Below, in pieces: positions 44,497-52,123 of a DNA stretch of 64,000 nt. Both the position numbers and the translations under genes were made by a program. Below the pieces are notes generated by a model. It ran no database searches. It was given only the letters and a program-made list of their open reading frames with translations, and was not told where the DNA came from. The stretch is from an uncultured Mogibacterium sp. (GTDB taxonomy: Bacteria; Bacillota; Clostridia; Peptostreptococcales; Anaerovoracaceae). The stretch covers positions 62,001 to 126,000 of the forward strand of contig NZ_CALISE010000020.1 of NCBI RefSeq assembly GCF_938041965.1, read 5' to 3'. The number at the start of each line of letters is the position of its first letter. Within the stretch, counting starts at the first letter, position 1.

Positions 44497-45378
44497 AAAC
44501 TGCAATTCTGGACAGCATTCGTAAACTATGCAAATGAGCACGGCAGATCAAGCGATATAGCAAAACAGAAGGCAGCTGGTCGAACATATTACGATGTGCA
44601 CATAGGCGCGAACGGTTATCACTTATTCTTTTCCATTCCATATGGTAATCGAATCAAGATGGGCATCTACACCTATAATGTGGATACCTATAGCCGTCTG
44701 AAGGAATTAAAAGATCAGATTGAGGCCGAATTCGGTGAGAACCTAAATTGGGAATACTCAAAATCGACAGGTACAACACGTTCCATCGTTATTGAGGAGA
44801 AGGCTGATGTATTCAATCCAGCAGAGCAGACGAAAATATTTGATTGGATCATCGACCATTTTGACCGCATCACGACAGCGTTATCTATGGCCGGAGAGCG
44901 TCTCAGTATAGGCGGTGATTCCTCTGAAACGAGATTTGAGATTAGAAAGCGTTACTGGACGTACGCCTTGGCACAAATCCATGAGGCTCATGGTAATTCC
45001 GGCTCTTTCAGCAATGTAAATCCGAGTACGGACAACTGGATAAACGGCTTCTTTGGCATTGGAGGGTTCTACCTCTGCTGTGTTGCGAATTTTGACTCTG
45101 CCCGTTCAGAGGTTGTCTTTGCCAGAGCGGAGAGATTAGAGAATAAAGCTGCGTTTGATGCTCTTTACCAGCACAAGAGTGAGATTGAATCGAAGCTGGG
45201 AACGGAACTTCATTGGAATCGTGGAGATGATATCAAATCCTCGAAGGTATTTATTCAGCTTGATAACGTGAGCATTGAAAATGAGGATGACTGGCCACAG
45301 ATGGCAAAGTTCCATGCAGAATGGACAAAGAAGTTCTATGATGTGATTGTGCCGTATATAACGGTAGATTGGCAATAG
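44497..45378 (+). pseudogene. DUF4268 tail separated from DUF262/DUF1524 by in-frame stop
   Basis: The frame continues directly from the upstream gene after a single TAA. The first residues after the stop, LQFWTAFVNYANEHGRSSD, already belong to the DUF4268 domain, which then runs through SIPYGNRIKMGIYTYN to the stop at 45378. No in-frame ATG, GTG or TTG exists until GTG 44596, after the conserved opening has passed. The simplest reading is a nonsense mutation in a DUF262-DUF1524-DUF4268 protein of about 1010 residues. Readthrough or internal initiation at 44596 (260 residues) is possible but unsupported by a ribosome-binding site. Confidence 0.7.
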
Positions 45379-45401
45379 TCCGCACCGGACGAGGAGCACT
45401 G

Positions 45402-45860
45402 ATGGCAAATTTAAATTCTGAGAATCCGCACGTCGGACGCAAGTTCCAAGAATTTGTGCAAAAGATTCTCAAAGAAAAATATAATACATATTTTGAGCAG
45501 GAAGCAGCAATCCCCATCGGCAGACCGCTAAAGGAGCACAAGTTTGATCTTGCCAATGATGACAGGTCTATCGTGGCTGAATGCAAATGTTATATGTGGA
45601 CTGATTCCGGGAATGTTCCGAGCGCAAAGTTGATGGGCTTGGACGAGGCTGTATTTTACTTTGGTTTTCTGCCATCTGGGACAAAAAAGCTGCTTTGTAT
45701 GAAAAAAGCAGTGTTTCGTGGCAAGCAGGAAACACTGGCTGAGTATTATGTTCGAGCATATGGGCATTTGCTTGAAGATGTCTCTGTAATAGAAATTTCT
45801 GATGATGGAACAATCAAGATTGTCAGAGATGGATCATCGATCCAAGCAGAGGCATATTAG
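45402..45860 (+). CDS. Small PD-(D/E)XK-like nuclease
   Basis: 152 residues. The sequence shows a PD-(D/E)XK-like core: FEQEAAIPIGRP, then HKFDLANDD, then IVAECKCYMW (the ExK strand). It resembles small standalone restriction-nuclease-like proteins of defence islands. ATG 45402 follows gaggagca; an in-frame start at 45369 lies inside the preceding gene's end. It is the last nuclease-type gene of the restriction operon. Confidence 0.72.
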   Translation: MANLNSENPHVGRKFQEFVQKILKEKYNTYFEQEAAIPIGRPLKEHKFDLANDDRSIVAECKCYMWTDSGNVPSAKLMGLDEAVFYFGFLPSGTKKLLCMKKAVFRGKQETLAEYYVRAYGHLLEDVSVIEISDDGTIKIVRDGSSIQAEAY

Positions 45861-45946
45861 GGCGGCGACGATGAAATCCCATGCACTTGTGGAGTCGTCA
45901 AACATTGAGGCAATTTAATGCTTGATAATATGAATGGAGAAAATGT

Positions 45947-47299
45947 ATGGTTTTTAATACATTTATAAAATGTCAGGTTTGCGGTAGCATTACCAGAGTC
46001 CGGCTTCAGGTTGGATGGCAAGAAGAATATCCTATTGTTGTAGCTTGCGGTAAATGTGGAACTTCTTTATCTGGCAGCGTTAAGATAGGACAAGACCGTC
46101 CGGGGTTGAGGTTTTCTTTTGACAATGCTGATGAAATCCCGGATGCTGAAGCTGATTACATGGTTGAATGTTCTGGTGAATTTCCGACCATGAAGCAAGG
46201 CAAAGCATCAGAGTTGGAAGAAGTTGTCATTACTCCGTTTATCCGCTATATGAGTCGAATGAAGACGGATGATTCATATGAGCAGTTCGGAAAAGCGGTA
46301 TCACAGCTTAATTCAACAGAAAAGAAATGGAAGAACTACAGGAGAATCATTGACCTATTCAAAAGTAACAGGGAATACCTTGTTCAGGAGATTCAAAAGG
46401 AATTCTCTGGACAATACTTTCAGTGCAGAGATGAGTCTGAAGTATTAAGAGCTGTTCATATGATTGAGGTTCATGGTTTTTATTCTGCGCTAAAAAAAGA
46501 CATTTTAGACGATCTTTCTTTTAGCTCAGGAATTATGAAACTGGACTCCGCTCAGCTTAAGAGTTTAGTGGCCTTCTTGAATTCACATGATGGCTACCAC
46601 CTTGATGAGCTTCAGGATTTAATATATAAGGCTTACGATGATTTTGTAAAAATATACCAGCGCCTTATTCCGGCTCTTGCAATACAGTATTGCAAAGAGG
46701 GTGCGTTTGATCTTGAAGTTGAAGGTTCGACAACGAGTAGCTTTGATAGTGTAAAGCAGTTTTATTTGAATGTTTATGAAGCCCTTGGGAATCTGCTCGT
46801 TATCCCGGTCGCTCTCAATAACATAAAATACAGGGCTGACGTGAATTCGATGAATCCTTTGGAAAAGAATGTATCTTCGTTGGAGGATTTCATAAAGCTC
46901 ACAAAGGCATCAAGGTATCATTTCTGCTTGAACACAGAAGTCTACACCGATTTCTTGGATGTTGTGGTAAATGCAAAACTAAGAAATGCGATCGGACATA
47001 ATGATGTTGAATATGACGCAGTGAGTCAGGTCATTACTTACATTCCGAATCCGAAAGACAGAACCATAAAGAAAATGGAATACCTTCTCGAATTTGAAAA
47101 TGAAGCGATGCACATGTTTCAGGCGTTATTGGGTGTTTCAGAGTACCTTTATCGCCTGAGAGAACTCTCACTTATGTATGATGGCAAAATACCACTTATG
47201 GTTCAGGAAAGAGAAAACTGGCCGAAAAAGATAGGCCGTAATGATCCGTGTCCATGTGGAAGTGGGAAAAAATACAAATTCTGTCATGGGAAGAATTAG
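45947..47299 (+). CDS. SEC-C motif protein with N-terminal zinc ribbon
   Basis: 450 residues. An N-terminal zinc ribbon (CQVCGS...CGKCG) precedes a long mixed region without a recognised domain, and a C-terminal SEC-C zinc motif (NDPCPCGSGKKYKFCHG) ends the protein. SEC-C is a metal-binding and protein- or nucleic-acid-binding module. The conserved middle contains NAKLRNAIGHNDVEYD, a pattern seen in HEPN-like and Abi-like proteins, so a nuclease role is possible but not shown. It follows the restriction operon by 86 bases and may be a separate transcription unit. Confidence 0.65.
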   Translation: MVFNTFIKCQVCGSITRVRLQVGWQEEYPIVVACGKCGTSLSGSVKIGQDRPGLRFSFDNADEIPDAEADYMVECSGEFPTMKQGKASELEEVVITPFIRYMSRMKTDDSYEQFGKAVSQLNSTEKKWKNYRRIIDLFKSNREYLVQEIQKEFSGQYFQCRDESEVLRAVHMIEVHGFYSALKKDILDDLSFSSGIMKLDSAQLKSLVAFLNSHDGYHLDELQDLIYKAYDDFVKIYQRLIPALAIQYCKEGAFDLEVEGSTTSSFDSVKQFYLNVYEALGNLLVIPVALNNIKYRADVNSMNPLEKNVSSLEDFIKLTKASRYHFCLNTEVYTDFLDVVVNAKLRNAIGHNDVEYDAVSQVITYIPNPKDRTIKKMEYLLEFENEAMHMFQALLGVSEYLYRLRELSLMYDGKIPLMVQERENWPKKIGRNDPCPCGSGKKYKFCHGKN

Positions 47300-47490
47300 A
47301 GTTGAGGCGATGGGCTTTCAGACTTGTTTCCTCAGAGCGAAGTCTTGAAGCGGTCGGCAAATCTGTGGTTATGCATATTATAGGTAGGAGCATGGTCTTT
47401 GACCTGTTTCCGAGAACGTACAGAGGTAAAAAAACGGTGTGTTTTACGGCAAAAACACGCTTTGATAAATTCCCGCGAACGAACGCGAAT

Positions 47491-47570
47491 TTGGCTACAC
47501 ACTCGACATCAAGATGAAGCAATCGAGCCATGTTGAGACGGTAGTTTTGTTGACTAAGATACAGAAATAA
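47491..47570 (+). other. Candidate attachment site B: RlmD-like tail remnant
   Basis: In one frame the stretch 47493-47570 encodes REFGYTLDIKMKQSSHVET, continuing VVLLTKIQK, then a stop. The catgttgagacgg core (47529-47541) matches the rlmD end at 28507 with one mismatch. There is no complete gene here. The flanking 47300-47490 and 47571-47705 show no other recognisable gene. Confidence 0.5.
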
Positions 47571-47705
47571 AGTCATAAAAACGGCTTGGAATAAGGGTTT
47601 TTTAGAATTTTCAGCATTGAGATTTCAAGAAGAAAAAGGTCTTGTAAATACCCGAAAAATCTAGCTGTTTTTGTGGTTGGATATACAGAAGTGCTGAAAT
47701 CGGGT

Positions 47706-48152
47706 CGAGTATACAGAAATGTTTGTTCGAGGTTAAAAAAAGAACAACTAGATAGTCTAAAAGCACAAATCTCCGGTCCTACGAGGTTTATTTCCGAACA
47801 AAGAAATTGAGAACTTGTAGATGTTCATATAGATATATCCTCTCCTAAAAAAGGCTCAATTCGTCCCGAATTCAAAAATATGATAAACGAGTGTAAAGCT
47901 GGACTTACCGATATAGTTGTAGTAAAGAATATCAGCAGACTTGGCAGAGATACTATTGAAGTACTTGATGCAATCAATACTTTAAGAGAAGCAGGTGTGC
48001 GTATTATTTTTAAGCAGGAACAACTCTCATCCAGCAATCATTTCAAAAAAACATTTGACACTGTTCAGAAAGAAAAACTGAAACGCAATAATATGATCAC
48101 AGATGAAAATGGAAGACACAGCAGTGGTACAAAGTATAGCTCAAAGAAATAA
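47706..48152 (+). pseudogene. Broken serine recombinase fragment
   Basis: Reading from 47706, the frame gives RLKKEQLDSLKAQIS, a TGA at 47808, then ELVDVHIDISSPKKGSIRPE and FKNMINECKAGLTDIVVVKN with ISRLGRDTIEVLDAINTLRE. This matches the N-terminal catalytic region of large serine recombinases. The nucleophile serine region and the large C-terminal DNA-binding domain are missing, and the 3' end (after EQEQLSS) is unrelated. A short start at 47880 would give only 90 residues. It is inactive and lies between attachment-like sites B and C. Confidence 0.7.
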
Positions 48153-48174
48153 ATACACATTTTAGGAGGAACCT

Positions 48175-48795
48175 ATGAAAGATACCAATAGTCAATACAA
48201 TTTCAATGGAACAACAAATTTTAATGGATCTGTACAATTTGCTGGAGGAGATATAATTAATGAGTCTTCTACACCCAAGCAGGTTGAAGCAACGTACAAA
48301 GCTGAACCTAAATGGAGAAGTCCATTTACTATAGCCGTATTATCTTGGATAAGTGTGATTATTGGAATACTCAGCCTGATTCCGATTGGTAAAATATTTA
48401 TAAGTGCACTAAATCTTTTAAAAGGAAATTTCCAGGCTGTATCAAATTTTTCAGTACAAGTATATTTAATATTTTTAATTATTTTAGTGTTTCTTTTTGT
48501 TGTTTTTCTTAGTTTCAGAAGAATTGTAAAAAAGCAAATCAGAGTTCCGTTGCCTTTAAATTATGCGATTAGTGGTCACGATAGACACTTAACATTGGAA
48601 AAAATACATATTAACAAATGTCCTCAATGTGGTGGAAAAATGAAATATTATAATAAGCCAGTAGAGTGGATCGACAAATATTATAGTGATGGGAAAACAA
48701 AACGTGAAGTTACAAAACTTATACCAGTATTAGAATGTACAAGAAATAGTGAACATTGTTATAAAGTTGATCCTGCAGAAGATAAGGTGAAGTGA
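48175..48795 (+). CDS. Two-helix membrane protein with amyloid-like N-terminus and zinc ribbon
   Basis: 206 residues, unrecognised. The N-terminus is Asn/Gly/Phe-rich (NFNGTTNFNGSVQFAGGDI), resembling short amyloid-type signalling motifs seen at the ends of some bacterial immune effectors. Two hydrophobic segments (about 50-72 and 93-118) follow. The C-terminus carries CPQCGGKM and a later Cys, possibly a zinc ribbon. The ribosome-binding site is aggaggaacct. It lies between the broken recombinase and attachment-like site C, so it may be cargo of a lost element. No function can be assigned from sequence. Confidence 0.6.
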   Translation: MKDTNSQYNFNGTTNFNGSVQFAGGDIINESSTPKQVEATYKAEPKWRSPFTIAVLSWISVIIGILSLIPIGKIFISALNLLKGNFQAVSNFSVQVYLIFLIILVFLFVVFLSFRRIVKKQIRVPLPLNYAISGHDRHLTLEKIHINKCPQCGGKMKYYNKPVEWIDKYYSDGKTKREVTKLIPVLECTRNSEHCYKVDPAEDKVK

Positions 48796-48865
48796 TAAAA
48801 AATGAAATAACCTAGTCAAAAAATATAATATTGAGAAGACAAAATGGTTATAAAACATCAAAATC

Positions 48866-48949
48866 AAGGATTTTGTAATGGTGGATTTGCTTGGTTATAG
48901 CCAAAAATCTCATGTGGAGAGTGTAGTGATGATGCATATAGTGAAATAG
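48866..48949 (+). other. Candidate attachment site C: second RlmD-like tail remnant
   Basis: The frame encodes KDFVMVDLLGYSQKSHVESV, continuing VMMHIVK and a stop. The core catgtggagagtg (48911-48923) is close to the rlmD tail at 28507. Like site B it is a non-coding remnant. Confidence 0.45.
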
Positions 48950-49371
48950 TTAAAATCCAATATTTAAAGTTTCATAAATATTATGTATTAAAAGACCTAG
49001 CAAATAGATAAAATAGTTCTATAAGTTGTGTTTATGTGAATGTTCGTATTAATACCATGTGTACTATTTTTTACGGTGTGAATTAGACCTTTAACCTAAT
49101 TAAATAGATTACGAATTCACAAGCACATCACAGGTATATTAAATGTTATTAAAGAAAATGAGTAAAATTCAACATGTCTTATTATTAATATCTAACTGTT
49201 ACAAAATAATAGATGCCACGTAATCAAAGTGGTTGTATCTGTCAACCATATGTGATATGTCGAAGATTGCTAATGATAACAGGGGTATATTTATCCACAA
49301 GATTTCTGCTCAAGAATAGATTAACCAAAAGAAATAGTAAGGTGTTAATTACTTACTAAAAGGTGAAAGGT
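48950..49371 (+). other. Gene-free AT-rich stretch
   Basis: I see no gene, RNA or clear terminator. It contains nested inverted repeats (gtgaatt...aattcac, 49078-49120, with inner aattag/ctaatt) of unknown meaning. Confidence 0.5.
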
Positions 49372-49596
49372 ATGACAAAACCTAAAGATGATGAAAAGAG
49401 AAAAACAAGTTCTAATGGGCGTGCAATAGTACACTTTATGTTGGATGCTGATCATTGGGATTACAAAGAAGAGACTGGCAACGACTATGGTAGAGATTGC
49501 ATTGTTGAACTGTCAGAAAAGGACGAATGGCTTAATCATAAAGTTGAAGGACAGAATACATACTGGGAAAAGCGCTATTCTCGGTGGTTGATATAA
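49372..49596 (+). pseudogene. Truncated DUF4365 protein
   Basis: The N-terminus matches DUF4365 proteins, which are PD-(D/E)XK-like proteins linked to defence: GRAIVHFMLDADHWDYKEE, then GNDYGRDCIVEL. The family normally continues past VEGQ into KG-type core strands. Here the frame ends within about 14 unrelated residues, because at 49556 the DNA switches to a relic of a different gene. It is inactive. Confidence 0.55.
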
Positions 49597-49678
49597 TAAT
49601 GTGAAAGTCAAAGAAAAGGGATTCGAATTTAAAAATGACTATACTGGTAAAGCTATGGTACAGAAAAATATTGAATAG
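49556..49678 (+). pseudogene. Relic of a paralogue of the protein at 50956
   Basis: One frame reads IHTGKSAILGG, a stop, then YNNVKVKEKGFEFKNDYTGK and AMVQKNIE. This aligns with the C-terminus of the 50956-51357 protein (IHTGESASLGDWYNNVKVKA, NDFTGEMMILKDVE). The stop is a Trp-to-TGA change. It is spliced directly onto the truncated DUF4365 gene. Confidence 0.7.
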
Positions 49679-49879
49679 TTGGACTGGGCTTAAATTGTTG
49701 AGGGCAATCAACGTTTTGCGAATTTTATAGCTTTTACGGAATGTAAAGGGATTGGGCATTTTGCACAATCCCATTTTGTATAGTTATGTTTTAGTAGTGG
49801 GTTAGCCGAGCGATAGCGAGGTGAATCAATAATACTTTGGCTATGCCAGTGTGATTAGGATAACTTTCCCCTCAAGAAA

Positions 49880-49979
49880 AAACCTCCCCTACTATCATAA
49901 TGTTGGTTTGCCAACCACATCATATAACAAAGGAGGTTTCATCATGAATGACAAAAATACACTAGCACATACGAGCTAA
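49880..49979 (+). promoter_or_regulatory. Hairpin that could mask a ribosome-binding site, with an 11-codon ORF
   Basis: aaacctcc (49880-49887) pairs with ggaggttt (49932-49939), enclosing an inner hairpin gttgg-tttg-ccaac. The right arm is part of an ideal ribosome-binding site (aaaggagg) before ATG 49944, which opens an ORF of only 11 codons (MNDKNTLAHTS). It may be a leader of a gene that has since decayed. Confidence 0.4.
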
Positions 49980-50089
49980 AGATGCAAATATCATACAGCC
50001 TCTATTCATTACCACACAACCAAAAATACAACCCAAATACAATCCATAACACACAAAACGATAAAAAGCCCACGTCAAATGCTGTATTA

Positions 50090-50257
50090 TATAATCTAGG
50101 AACATATGAGGAGTAGCACAACTATTTCATTGGCACACTACTTAACGAACCCGACCAGAACTTCGGTTACCATATGGGTGATACAATTACGTTTTTTCTT
50201 TACGGAGGAGATGGCGATGAAGGGGCGTTAGTCTCTAATATGAATGAAATCATGTAA
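50090..50257 (+). pseudogene. Decayed small immunity-like or DUF2314-like gene
   Basis: The frame encodes YNLGTYEE, a stop (TAG 50114), then HNYFIGTLLNEPDQNFGYHM and GDTITFFLYGG, ending in MNEIM. The GxLLNEP...GD pattern resembles small domains found with toxin immunity genes (DUF2314/DUF2185-like). It has no start codon. The assignment is weak. The rest of 49679-50368 holds only this relic and the hairpin. Confidence 0.4.
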
Positions 50258-50368
50258 TTCGTTATGGTAGATTCACGGATACGAGCACGAGCATCGCACC
50301 TTCAATGAATATGACGGTAGGAATACGAGAACATGGAAAAGTCCATAAAGCACAGGAAGGAACTATTG

Positions 50369-50935
50369 ATGCAACTATTAACAATTGATGAAATAATATC
50401 TTCAATAATGAAAGAAACAGATGGACTTGATGCTGAAATAACAGACGGAATTGTCCTTAGCAAAAAAGAAATTCCGCAGTCTGAAATCGAGAAATTAAAA
50501 TCCGAACTTGGAATAGGGTATTTAGAGTCAACATTTTCGGAGTATATTTTAAGCTACAATTGGGGGAATTTCGGTGTTCTCAGCTACCAGTTTGGATATG
50601 GGGATGAAGCGAGCCTCAACTGGCTGATTAACCGCAATCTGGAATATGATGAGTATCCCGTTCTTCGCAAAAATAACCTAATAATTATTGCAAACGGCGA
50701 CCCATACACTATTCTACTAGAGTGTAAGTCTGGTGAGATATATGCATTCACAAGTGACATGAGTTATGAGGAGATAGTACCTGTTGTTTCCGATTTTGAA
50801 GAATTTGTAAGAGCGATGGGAACTGCGGAGTATGCTGTTTGGAAAAACTCTGAAAAAGAGTTTATAGAATCGATGGAGCGTGAGTATTCCGAGAGCAGCC
50901 TTAAGTTTTGGAAAGAACTTGTGAGCGTGTACTAA
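50369..50935 (+). CDS. SMI1/KNR4 (SUKH) family immunity-like protein
   Basis: 188 residues. The sequence fits the SUKH superfamily, many members of which neutralise polymorphic toxins of neighbouring cells: LDAEITDGIVLSKKEIPQSE, then ANGDPYTILLECKSGEIYAF and a final helix LKFWKELVSVY. The start at 50369 follows ggaaggaac; an in-frame start at 50333 is less well placed. A decayed second copy of its C-terminus lies at 57251-57421. No toxin gene is adjacent. Confidence 0.75.
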   Translation: MQLLTIDEIISSIMKETDGLDAEITDGIVLSKKEIPQSEIEKLKSELGIGYLESTFSEYILSYNWGNFGVLSYQFGYGDEASLNWLINRNLEYDEYPVLRKNNLIIIANGDPYTILLECKSGEIYAFTSDMSYEEIVPVVSDFEEFVRAMGTAEYAVWKNSEKEFIESMEREYSESSLKFWKELVSVY

Positions 50936-50955
50936 GCACTATGTAAGGAGGCACT

Positions 50956-51357
50956 ATGGAATTTATCATAGCTAATGAAGGTATTCCTCAAAATATCGGC
51001 TGTGAAGGAGCTACTATTGCGTACTATGGTAGTGAGATAGAGTTTGACTATGAGACGGTTCCTCCGCATGGCGACGAAATCTTTTCCGCAGAATTGCCAC
51101 TCCTAGATATTAAGCTTCCGTTCTGGATATATGGTAGGAATTTGATTTTTCTTGATGCGTATTATTTGCTTGCAGAAACAGTGGAGGCGCACACTTGGAG
51201 TCCCATAACTAGCAGGCTTATCAATATACATACTGGCGAAAGTGCCAGTCTTGGTGATTGGTATAATAATGTGAAGGTAAAAGCGAATTACGTTGAATTA
51301 AAAAATGACTTCACTGGGGAAATGATGATATTAAAAGATGTTGAGAACCTGAACTAG
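50956..51357 (+). CDS. Small immunity-like protein, unrecognised family
   Basis: 133 residues, acidic, mixed alpha/beta, no signal peptide or membrane segment. It has a strong aaggagg ribosome-binding site and follows the SUKH gene by 20 bases. A broken paralogue lies at 49556-49678. Size, context and duplication suggest an immunity-type protein; this is inference and I know no family match. Confidence 0.55.
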   Translation: MEFIIANEGIPQNIGCEGATIAYYGSEIEFDYETVPPHGDEIFSAELPLLDIKLPFWIYGRNLIFLDAYYLLAETVEAHTWSPITSRLINIHTGESASLGDWYNNVKVKANYVELKNDFTGEMMILKDVENLN

Positions 51358-51401
51358 GTTTAAAATGCTGAAGGGTGTCAAAACTTCTAAAGGAGTGAAT
51401 T

Positions 51402-52079
51402 ATGGGTGAATATTACAAGTGGGTCAATATAGATAAGAAGGAGTACCTCTATCCCAACAACTTCGGATATGGGAACAAGTTCCGCGAGTCAATGCATAAG
51501 GATAGTGATCCTCTACATACTCTCCTTGCGCTCTTAGCTGATGAATGGAGAGGTGATCGCGTTCTATGGTTTGGCGATGAGATGCGGGTAACAGAGCATT
51601 TTCCGAATGAGGCTATTCGAATCCTTTATGCACAATCAGTAGAATTTGGATATCCAGGTGATGCATACGACATGATTTTAGAGACATATCGAAATGTATC
51701 TTGCTTGTTCAAAGAGGCAGAGGAGAATGTTCGTGATGAAATAGGCTGCGATATTGAAGAATATAGGGAGCTCGGAAGACTGGAATACTATAATGAATAT
51801 GGAATCGATTTTGAACATCCTTATGAAGGGCTATTCTTAAAAACAGGACGGAGATATAAGTACATTATCAACCATACGAAAAAAGTGTATTACTCACTTG
51901 ATGAAACGGACATTCTATTTCAGAACAATACAAAGAATGATTTTTCAGATCCGCTACCAATACTGATGGGCTATGGAAGAGTTACGGAACCCGGAGAATG
52001 GCTTGGCGATATTATTGGGGTGTCAGACAGCAAGCCAGAAGGATATTTGCTTTTAAAGAAGTTGTATATGAACTGGTAA
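51402..52079 (+). CDS. Conserved hypothetical, immunity-cluster protein
   Basis: 225 residues, unrecognised. The N-terminus MGEYYKWVNIDKKEYLYPNN and the segment LADEWRGDRVLWFGDEMRVT look like a soluble globular domain of a type met in clostridial immunity clusters. The C-terminal half contains LPILMGYGRVTEPGEWLGDI. No catalytic motif is visible. It lies 44 bases after the previous small gene and 44 bases before the 797-residue protein. Confidence 0.5.
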   Translation: MGEYYKWVNIDKKEYLYPNNFGYGNKFRESMHKDSDPLHTLLALLADEWRGDRVLWFGDEMRVTEHFPNEAIRILYAQSVEFGYPGDAYDMILETYRNVSCLFKEAEENVRDEIGCDIEEYRELGRLEYYNEYGIDFEHPYEGLFLKTGRRYKYIINHTKKVYYSLDETDILFQNNTKNDFSDPLPILMGYGRVTEPGEWLGDIIGVSDSKPEGYLLLKKLYMNW

Positions 52080-52123
52080 GGTTGAATGATTGACCTTTAC
52101 GCATTCAAAATTAGGAGGTACCC

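Noticed and set aside
47248..47517. 89-residue plus-strand frame after the SEC-C gene
   Set aside because: It starts inside the SEC-C gene and has no family match; the region is better explained as degraded DNA containing the RlmD-like tail.
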